Made by a program: the position numbers and the translations under genes
Part shown: positions 58,762 through 64,000 of the stretch, piece after piece
Numbering within the stretch: position 1 is the first letter of the stretch
Layout: each line of letters starts with the position of its first letter
The notes under the pieces: model-generated
The model's database searches: none
Told to the model about the DNA's origin: nothing
The model's input: only the letters and a program-made list of their open reading frames with translations
Source of the DNA: Poriferisocius sp965200775
GTDB lineage: Bacteria; Actinomycetota; Acidimicrobiia; Acidimicrobiales; Bin134
Direction of reading: 5' to 3'
DNA length: 64,000 bases
NCBI GenBank assembly: GCA_965200775.1
Contig: OZ241383.1
Location: 2,418,001 to 2,482,000, forward strand

Positions 58762-59004
58762 ATGGCTAGTCTGATGATCCGGAATCTTGACGACGACGTG
58801 AAGCGTCGTTTGCGCCTGCGGGCCGCCGAGAACGGCCGCTCCATGGAAGCCGAGGCCCGCGAAATTCTTCGCCTGACTGTGGGGTGCGAGCCACCACCAG
58901 AGGACCTGGGCCAAGCCATCCACGCACGTTTTGCCAAGTTTGGAGAGATCAATCTGGAAATTCCCGAACGAAGTCCCATGAGGCCGCTACCAGACTTCGA
59001 CTGA
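58762..59004 (+). CDS. FitA-like ribbon-helix-helix antitoxin
   Basis: 80 aa. The ATG at 58762 is seven bases after AAGGA; a TTG two codons earlier is less well placed. MASLMIRNLDDDVKRRLRLR and SMEAEAREILRLTV are the FitA/VapB ribbon-helix-helix pattern, and the C-terminal INLEIPERSPMRPLPDFD is a toxin-binding tail. It binds the PIN toxin encoded 10 bases downstream and probably represses the shared promoter. This is the only intact toxin-antitoxin pair among three loci in the window. Confidence 0.9.
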   Translation: MASLMIRNLDDDVKRRLRLRAAENGRSMEAEAREILRLTVGCEPPPEDLGQAIHARFAKFGEINLEIPERSPMRPLPDFD

Positions 59005-59014
59005 GCCGGACGAA

Positions 59015-59443
59015 ATGATCGTCATCGATACCAACGTCATCTCCGAGCTAATGAAGCCGACGCCCTCAGCGGATGTTCTTGGCTGGTTTTCGGAACAGAG
59101 GTCCAGCGACCTTTTCCTGACGGCGGTGACCGAAGCAGAGCTGCGCGCCGGCGCTGCTGTGATGCCACCGAGCGTGCGACGCGAACTGCTCATCTCCAAT
59201 ATCGATGCCATGATTGTCGAGGACTTTGCCGGCAGGGTCTTGCCGTTTGACAGCGACGCTGCCCAAAACTATGCCGTGATCGCATCATCCAGACGTTCCA
59301 TCGGCCGACCCATCACCTTCGCCGACTGCCAAATTGCCGCCATTTCCCGGTCACGCGACGCTGCATTGGCAACCCGCAACACCAAAGACTTCGAGCACTG
59401 TGGCATCTCAGTGGTGAACCCCTGGGTAAAGGGGCAGGCTTGA
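59015..59443 (+). CDS. VapC/FitB-type PIN domain toxin
   Basis: 142 aa. The PIN RNase acidic residues are Asp5 in IVIDTNVISELMKP, Glu42 in TEAELRAGAAV, Asp104 in TFADCQIAAI and Asp125 in ATRNTKDFEHCGI. All four are present and the length is standard, so the toxin should be active. It cleaves RNA when freed from its antitoxin, causing growth arrest. It is in an operon with the FitA-like gene. Confidence 0.92.
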   Translation: MIVIDTNVISELMKPTPSADVLGWFSEQRSSDLFLTAVTEAELRAGAAVMPPSVRRELLISNIDAMIVEDFAGRVLPFDSDAAQNYAVIASSRRSIGRPITFADCQIAAISRSRDAALATRNTKDFEHCGISVVNPWVKGQA

Positions 59444-59499
59444 CCGCTCCATCGGTTGACACCGGCTCCCGATCAACCTGCTCTCGTTAGGCTGGCGCC

Positions 59500-59592
59500 A
59501 TGCCAACCCAAGCCCGAGTTGCGGTTGTACCCCAGGAACAAGGCCGGCCCCTGCGCATTGAGGAAGTGGAGCCGGCCGATCCATCCTGGTGA
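59500..59592 (+). pseudogene. Zinc alcohol dehydrogenase N-terminal remnant
   Basis: The ATG at 59500 opens 30 codons beginning MPTQARVAVVPQEQGRPLRI and ending EEVEPADPSW before TGA. This resembles the first strand of medium-chain zinc-dependent alcohol dehydrogenases, which start with an R-A-A-V-x-x-x-G-x-P-L-x-I-E-E-V pattern. The rest of the gene is missing. It lies between the toxin gene and an enoyl-CoA hydratase and is evidence of a deletion there. Confidence 0.5.
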
Positions 59593-59635
59593 TCGACCAC
59601 CCGCCAACGAGCAAGACCCCAGGAGGAATGGGACC

Positions 59636-60412
59636 GTGCCCGACACCGTGCTCTACGAAAGAACCGACCCGATCGCCACCATCACCCTCAACCGCCCCGA
59701 GGCCCTCAACGCCATCAACGGGGAACTCCGCCAAGAGCTGAACGCAGCATGGAACCGGTTTCGAGGCGACGACGACGCCTGGGTGGCCATCATCACCGGT
59801 GCGGGACGGGCGTTCTGCGCCGGGGCCGATATGCGCGACGGCGCCGGGTCGGTGGGGGTGTTCGAGGGCACCTTCTGGGAGAAGCCCACCATCAACTCCT
59901 TCGAGTCGGGTTTGGAGCTGTACAAGCCCACTATTGCCGCGGTGAACGGCCACTGCCTGGGCTACGGGCTCACCGGAGCGCTGGCCTGCGACTTCATCAT
60001 CGCCGGCGACCGGGCCACGTTCGGGTTCCCCGAGGTGCGCCTGGGTGTGCCCACCATCGTGGGGGCAATCCGGCTGCCCCGGCGGGTGGGTTGGTCCGAT
60101 GCCATGGAGATTCTGCTGACCGGGGAGCGGGTTGACGCCGAGCGGGCCCTGGAGATGGGTCTGGTGTGGCGGGTGGTGCCCCACGACGACCTGATGGCCG
60201 AGGCCCGGGCCCTGGCCGGGCGGATCGCAGAGGCGGCTCCGCTGGCGGTTCGAGCCACCAAGGAGGTGGCTGCACGCACCGCCACCATGTCGTGGGTGGA
60301 AGCGGTGCGCTTCGGCGAGACCATGCGGATCGTGGCCGGGTCCACCGAAGACGCCACCGAGGGCTTCACGGCCCGAGCCGAGGGTCGTCCTCCGAACTGG
60401 AAGGCCCGCTAG
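59636..60412 (+). CDS. Enoyl-CoA hydratase/isomerase (crotonase) family protein
   Basis: 258 aa from the GTG at 59636, with AGGAGG nine bases upstream; the longer open frame before it is non-coding. The oxyanion-hole motifs are GRAFCAGADMRDG and VNGHCLGYGLTGALACD. GFPEVRLGVPTIVGAIRLPRRVG places Glu at one usual catalytic position, while the second Glu position is Val/Gly-like, so isomerase or other activity is possible. The C-terminal helix is complete. The SH3 gene begins directly after its stop. Confidence 0.88.
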   Translation: MPDTVLYERTDPIATITLNRPEALNAINGELRQELNAAWNRFRGDDDAWVAIITGAGRAFCAGADMRDGAGSVGVFEGTFWEKPTINSFESGLELYKPTIAAVNGHCLGYGLTGALACDFIIAGDRATFGFPEVRLGVPTIVGAIRLPRRVGWSDAMEILLTGERVDAERALEMGLVWRVVPHDDLMAEARALAGRIAEAAPLAVRATKEVAARTATMSWVEAVRFGETMRIVAGSTEDATEGFTARAEGRPPNWKAR

Positions 60413-60877
60413 ATGGGCGTGCGGGCAATCGTTTTATGCCTGGTGGCCGCGGGCCTGGCCCTGGGGGGATTGGCCTTGGTCGGCCTGGTGTCCACCTGGG
60501 GCCTCGACTGGGTAACCATCGAATCCCCCGAGCCTGCTCCCGAATCAACCGCCGAGGCCACCCCAACCACCACCGAGGAGCCCTTACCCGAGCCGACGGT
60601 AGTGATCGACTTCGAGGTTGACGAGCGCTACCCGCCCGCCTCCGAGTGGACGGTGTTCGATGTGCCGGCAGCGTTGAACATCCGAGCAGGCCCCGGCACC
60701 GAGCACCAGCGATTGGGCAGCGCCGCCCTAGGCACCTCCGTGACCCTCACCGGGCAGGTGGTGGAGTCGCCCACCAGTGGCATTTGGGTGCAGGTCCGAT
60801 CCAACAACCTCACCGGGTGGGTCTTCGCCTCTTATCTGACCCAGACCACTACCCCTGCAAGCGGAGGGCAGCAGTAG
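60413..60877 (+). CDS. Membrane-anchored SH3 domain protein
   Basis: 154 aa whose ATG directly follows the TAG of the crotonase gene. An N-terminal signal-anchor (IVLCLVAAGLALGGLALVGL) is followed by a Pro/Glu/Thr-rich linker and a bacterial SH3 domain with the typical start ALNIRAGPGTEHQRLGSAALG and end WVQVRSNNLTGWVFASYL. Such domains bind peptidoglycan or other wall parts. The pairing with a crotonase gene has no obvious functional meaning. Confidence 0.82.
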   Translation: MGVRAIVLCLVAAGLALGGLALVGLVSTWGLDWVTIESPEPAPESTAEATPTTTEEPLPEPTVVIDFEVDERYPPASEWTVFDVPAALNIRAGPGTEHQRLGSAALGTSVTLTGQVVESPTSGIWVQVRSNNLTGWVFASYLTQTTTPASGGQQ

Positions 60878-60880
60878 AGG

Positions 60881-62071
60881 TCAGGAAGCCCCCAGCGACT
60901 CCACAATCGGGATCTCGTCGTCGGGGATGGGAGCCATGGGGGTGCGGCGAGCCAGCGCTGCCTCGATGTGGGGAGCGAGGCGAGCCGCCTTGGCTGCTTC
61001 CCGCTCGTCCTCCCCTTCCGACAGGGCGGGCATCACCTCGTTGGCGAACATCTCGAGCGAGTGGCAGATGTGATCGTGGCGGTTGCGCCCTGACTGCTGA
61101 ATGAACATCACCTGATCCACACCAGCCTCGGCAAAGCCTTGAAGCTGCTTCTCTACCTGGGCCGGGGTGCCGATGCCCAGGGTCTCCCCCAGACCCTCGA
61201 ACGAGTCCTTGGTGCTCTGGAAGTCGTCCCACAGGTTGGTCCGCCCCGGCTGGTGCCGCCCCACCACGTAGTAGTGCAGCAGGCCGTGGCCGAAGAACCG
61301 GAACCCGTCGAGGCCCCGCCGCTCGGCCTCCTCGGCGTCGGCGTGCATCGACAACCCCACAACCATGGCGATGTTGGCGTTGACGGTATGGCCGATGGGC
61401 ACGCACTCCTCGGACAGGATGCGGTAGTAGTCGTCCACCCACATGGCAGCCTCGTCGGGATCAACGAAGGCGAACGTCAACGCTCCCATCCCCATGCGGG
61501 CGGCCAGCTTGATGGTGTCCCGGTTGGAACACGCCACCCACAACGGCGGGTGGGGCTTCTGGGCCGGCTTGGGCACCACGTTGCGGCACGGCATCGAGAA
61601 GTACTCACCCTCGTACCCCGGGTAGGGGTCCATCACCATCATGTTGCAGCACTGCTCGGTGGCTTCGGCCCATGCCGGGCGCTTGTCGGGGTGGTCGATG
61701 CCGAACCCGCCCAGCTCCACTGCGGCCGACGACTCGCCGGTGCCGAAATCCACCCGGCCGTTGGAAATCAGATCCAGGGTGGCGATGCGCTCGGCCACCC
61801 GGGCCGGGTGGTTGTACTTGGGGGGCATCTGCACGATGCCGTGGCCCAGCCTGATGCGCTCGGTGCGCTGGCTGGCGGCGGCCAGAAACACCTCGGGCGC
61901 CGACGAGTGCGAGTATTCCTCCAGGAAGTGGTGCTCCACCTCCCAGGCGTAGTGGTAGCCGAGCCGGTCGGCCAGCTCCACCTGCTCGAGGGCCTCGTGG
62001 AGAAGCCGCTGCTCGTCGCCGGGCTGCCAGGGCCTCGGCAACTGATGCTCATAGAAGACGCCGAACTTCAC
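60881..62071 (-). CDS. Luciferase-like flavin-dependent oxidoreductase (LLM class)
   Basis: 396 aa. The bacterial luciferase-like barrel is seen from KFGVFYEHQLPRPW through DFGTGESSAAVELGGFG and PLWVACSNRDTIKLAARMG. In Actinobacteria such proteins use FMN or F420; which cofactor is used here is not clear. They often mono-oxygenate or reduce ketones and aldehydes. The gene is convergent with the SH3 gene and divergent from the thiolase-like gene; no reductase partner is adjacent. Confidence 0.88.
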   Translation of the reverse strand: MKFGVFYEHQLPRPWQPGDEQRLLHEALEQVELADRLGYHYAWEVEHHFLEEYSHSSAPEVFLAAASQRTERIRLGHGIVQMPPKYNHPARVAERIATLDLISNGRVDFGTGESSAAVELGGFGIDHPDKRPAWAEATEQCCNMMVMDPYPGYEGEYFSMPCRNVVPKPAQKPHPPLWVACSNRDTIKLAARMGMGALTFAFVDPDEAAMWVDDYYRILSEECVPIGHTVNANIAMVVGLSMHADAEEAERRGLDGFRFFGHGLLHYYVVGRHQPGRTNLWDDFQSTKDSFEGLGETLGIGTPAQVEKQLQGFAEAGVDQVMFIQQSGRNRHDHICHSLEMFANEVMPALSEGEDEREAAKAARLAPHIEAALARRTPMAPIPDDEIPIVESLGAS

Positions 62072-62212
62072 GCCCTGAGCCTACGCCGCATCGCTGCCCG
62101 GCTTCGCCCCGGCGACAAGACTTCCCAACCCCGGCCGAGGCTTCGCCTCTGCGATCGGACCTGCGATCCCCTGCAACAAACCCACACGGGCAACGTGCCA
62201 TAGTGACTACCG

Positions 62213-63763
62213 ATGAACGGCAACGGCACGAACAACGACCGAGCCCCGGTGATGGTGGGCGTGGCCCAGTACGTCGGGCGGGAAACCGATCCGGCCACGG
62301 CCCCCGATCCGGTGACCGTGCTGGCCGACGTTGCCAACCGAGCCGCCGTCGACAGCGGGGTTGGCACCCGATTGTTCGACCACGTTGACGCCTACCTCCA
62401 GATCCCGATGGCCTTCTGGCTGCCGGCCCACGGAGCCCGGCTAACCGCCGAGCGGCTGGGCATCGACACCCGGGCCCGGATTCAAAACACCGGGGGTGGC
62501 GGCGAGATCGGGGTGCGGGTCGCAAACCACCTGGCCGAGGAGATACTGGCCGGGCGGGTGGAGGTGGCTGTTATGACCGGCGGCAACCTCTGGAAAACCG
62601 CAGAACGGGCCAAAGCAGCAGGGGTCGATCTGAACTGGCCCACCGGCGGCGACCCCGCCGGCGCCGACGACCGCTTCGGCCAACCCGCTCACTCCATGAT
62701 GTCCGACATCGAACAGCTCCACGGACTAACCCAGCCCATCCAGGCCTATCCCCTGTTCGAGAACGCCCTGCGAGCATCCCAGCAGATGACCCTCGCCGAC
62801 CACGCCAAGCGCCTGGGCTGGATGATGGCCGAGTTCACCACCGTGGCCGCCGCCAACCCCTACGCCTGGTTTCCCACCGAGCGAACACCCGAAGAGCTGT
62901 ACACGGCGACCGCCGAGAACCGCATGATCGGGTTCCCCTACACCAAGTACCTGAACTCGGTGATCAACACCGACCAGGCCGGGGCCTACGTCATGACCTC
63001 GGTCGGAAAAGCCCGTGAGCTGGGGATCCCCGAGGATCGCTGGGTGTACTGGTGGGGCGGGCACCACGGCGCAGAGGAGGCCTGGCACATCACCACCCGG
63101 CCCGATTTCGCCGAGTGCCCGTCGATGAAGGACTCCACCGTTGGGGCGCTGGGCCAAGCCGGGGTGAACGCCGACGACATCGCCCTGTTCGACTTCTACT
63201 CCTGCTTTCCCATTGCGGTGCGGATGGCCTGCGCCATGCTGGGCCTCGACGAACTCGACCCCCGGCCGTTCACCGTCACCGGCGGCCTGCCCTACGGAGG
63301 CGGCCCGGGTTCGGCCTACACCTTGAACTCGCTGGCCGCCATGGTCGAGCGGTTGCGAGAAGACGACGGAGCCATCGGCCTGGTCACCGGCAACGGCTAC
63401 ATCCTCACCAAGCACGCCGCCACTGTGCTGTCGGCTCGCCCCAAACATGGCGGCTGGGACCGACCAGAGGGTCCTCCCCAGTCGGCGGCGATGGACACCG
63501 CTCCGCTGACCGTTGACCCGGAAGCCCAGGGTCGGGGCCGCATTGAGGCCTACACCGTGATGCACGACCGCAGTGGGCAACCCGAGGTGGGGTACATGTG
63601 CGGACGGATCGATGGCAACGGGGGGCTGGGCAACCGCTTCCTGGCCATCACCCCCGAGAGCCCCGACCTGCTCAACGACCTGCTGGCCACCGAAGCGGTG
63701 GGGCGGACCGGCCACATCGGCCACGACCCAACCACCGGATTCAACGTTTTCACCCCGGACTGA
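62213..63763 (+). CDS. Thiolase-like protein without the N-terminal nucleophile Cys
   Basis: 516 aa. The thiolase fold is shown by MVGVAQYVGRETDP at the start, the long middle with ALFDFYSCFPIAVRMACAML, GGLPYGGGPGSAYTLNSLA and GNGYILTKHAATVLS, whose His is the usual C-terminal catalytic residue. Where active thiolases have Cys-Ala-Ser-Gly, this reads QNTGGGGEIG, so the acyl-accepting Cys is missing. About 90 extra C-terminal residues form an OB-like tail seen in this subfamily. Members are annotated as acetyl-CoA acetyltransferases, but the reaction is probably non-classical or the protein needs a partner. The start is preceded by ACTACCG with no strong ribosome site. Confidence 0.82.
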   Translation: MNGNGTNNDRAPVMVGVAQYVGRETDPATAPDPVTVLADVANRAAVDSGVGTRLFDHVDAYLQIPMAFWLPAHGARLTAERLGIDTRARIQNTGGGGEIGVRVANHLAEEILAGRVEVAVMTGGNLWKTAERAKAAGVDLNWPTGGDPAGADDRFGQPAHSMMSDIEQLHGLTQPIQAYPLFENALRASQQMTLADHAKRLGWMMAEFTTVAAANPYAWFPTERTPEELYTATAENRMIGFPYTKYLNSVINTDQAGAYVMTSVGKARELGIPEDRWVYWWGGHHGAEEAWHITTRPDFAECPSMKDSTVGALGQAGVNADDIALFDFYSCFPIAVRMACAMLGLDELDPRPFTVTGGLPYGGGPGSAYTLNSLAAMVERLREDDGAIGLVTGNGYILTKHAATVLSARPKHGGWDRPEGPPQSAAMDTAPLTVDPEAQGRGRIEAYTVMHDRSGQPEVGYMCGRIDGNGGLGNRFLAITPESPDLLNDLLATEAVGRTGHIGHDPTTGFNVFTPD

Positions 63764-63786
63764 AGCCAGGGCCGAACGGGCTCGCT

Positions 63787-64000
63787 CTAGTCGGTCGCCA
63801 CTCCCACCGGACACGAAACGCCGGTGCCGCCGAGGCCGCAGTAGCCGCCCGGAACCTTGGCCAGATACTGCTGGTGGTAGTCCTCGGCGTAGTAGAAGGT
63901 CGGGGCGGCGATGATCTCGGTTGTGATTTCCCCGAACCCGGCTTCGCTCAGCCGAGCGCTGAACCGCTCCCGTGAGGCTTCGGCGGCCACCTTCTGCTCA
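63787..64000 (-). CDS. msrA: Peptide methionine sulfoxide reductase MsrA, C-terminal part
   Basis: Only the last about 71 codons lie in the window; the 5' part is beyond the right edge. FYYAEDYHQQYLAKVPGGYC is the characteristic MsrA segment, followed by GLGGTGVSCPVG with resolving cysteines. MsrA reduces S-form methionine sulfoxide in proteins. It converges with the thiolase-like gene, with 23 bases between stops. Confidence 0.92.
   Translation of the reverse strand, partial: EQKVAAEASRERFSARLSEAGFGEITTEIIAAPTFYYAEDYHQQYLAKVPGGYCGLGGTGVSCPVGVATD

Overview
This window is high-GC DNA (mostly about 65-70%) from a free-living or host-associated actinobacterium. Two WhiB-family iron-sulphur regulators, a UPF0182 membrane protein, a PDZ-Lon (YlbL-like) protease, a DUF2342 protein and a RegX3/SenX3-like pair next to pst-phoU all point to Actinobacteria. 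The mix of crotonases, SDRs, HyuAB, P450s and a luciferase-like oxidoreductase suits Acidimicrobiia best; that class assignment is inference. No rRNA, tRNA or CRISPR array was recognised.

Layout. (1) 1-14.2 kb: a catabolic region with an amidohydrolase, SDR, acyl-CoA synthetase, branched-chain-type solute-binding lipoprotein, MaoC-like hydratase, enoyl-CoA hydratase, dienoyl-CoA-reductase-like SDR, HyuB-HyuA and a P450. An AbrB-type antitoxin with a decayed VapC toxin sits inside it. (2) 14.3-16.3 kb: a small island with a beta-class DNA methyltransferase, a SmaI-like restriction endonuclease gene broken by an amber codon, and an IS256-type remnant. (3) 16.3-21.6 kb: a molybdenum hydroxylase large subunit, isochorismatase-like protein, P450 and epimerase. 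(4) 21.6-22.8 kb: IS3-like debris and a two-gene module, a small DUF5678-like protein followed by a retropepsin-like aspartyl protease. (5) 22.8-33.3 kb: housekeeping and envelope genes (UPF0182, DivIVA-like, PDZ-Lon protease, HEAT protein, MreB, MoaE, epimerase, DUF2342). (6) 33.2-44.3 kb: a phosphate block, pstSCAB-phoU-sensor kinase-response regulator-MFS, preceded by ppk and a Nudix gene, with a PHO-box-like direct repeat upstream of pstS. (7) 44.4-48.5 kb: two whiB genes, a TIM-barrel isomerase, tatA and a large VWA protein. (8) 48.6-56.3 kb: the most unusual stretch, a cluster of secreted repeat proteins. A plus-strand signal-peptide/GLUG segment with two premature stops and a plus-strand FN3/Ig-like segment lacking its 5' end flank a 3.5-kb lower-GC block that carries two minus-strand secreted-protein genes. 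A 10-bp direct repeat lies at both edges of the block. (9) 56.3-64 kb: a decayed VapBC locus, SRAP protein, TauD-like dioxygenase, an intact FitAB-type VapBC pair, enoyl-CoA hydratase, SH3 protein, luciferase-like oxidoreductase, thiolase-like protein and the end of msrA.

How the parts fit. The phosphate block is a coherent regulon: high-affinity uptake, PhoU signalling, the two-component system and polyphosphate synthesis lie together. The acyl-CoA genes at both ends look like pieces of beta-oxidation-like catabolism of imported organic acids or ring compounds, with P450s and the amidohydrolase supplying oxidised or ring-opened intermediates; substrates cannot be read from sequence. Three toxin-antitoxin loci, two of them decayed, plus a dead restriction enzyme beside an intact methyltransferase show repeated gain and loss of addiction and defence modules. 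No clearly new complete system was proven. The best candidates are the retropepsin/DUF5678-like pair and the split surface-protein locus with its G-tract.
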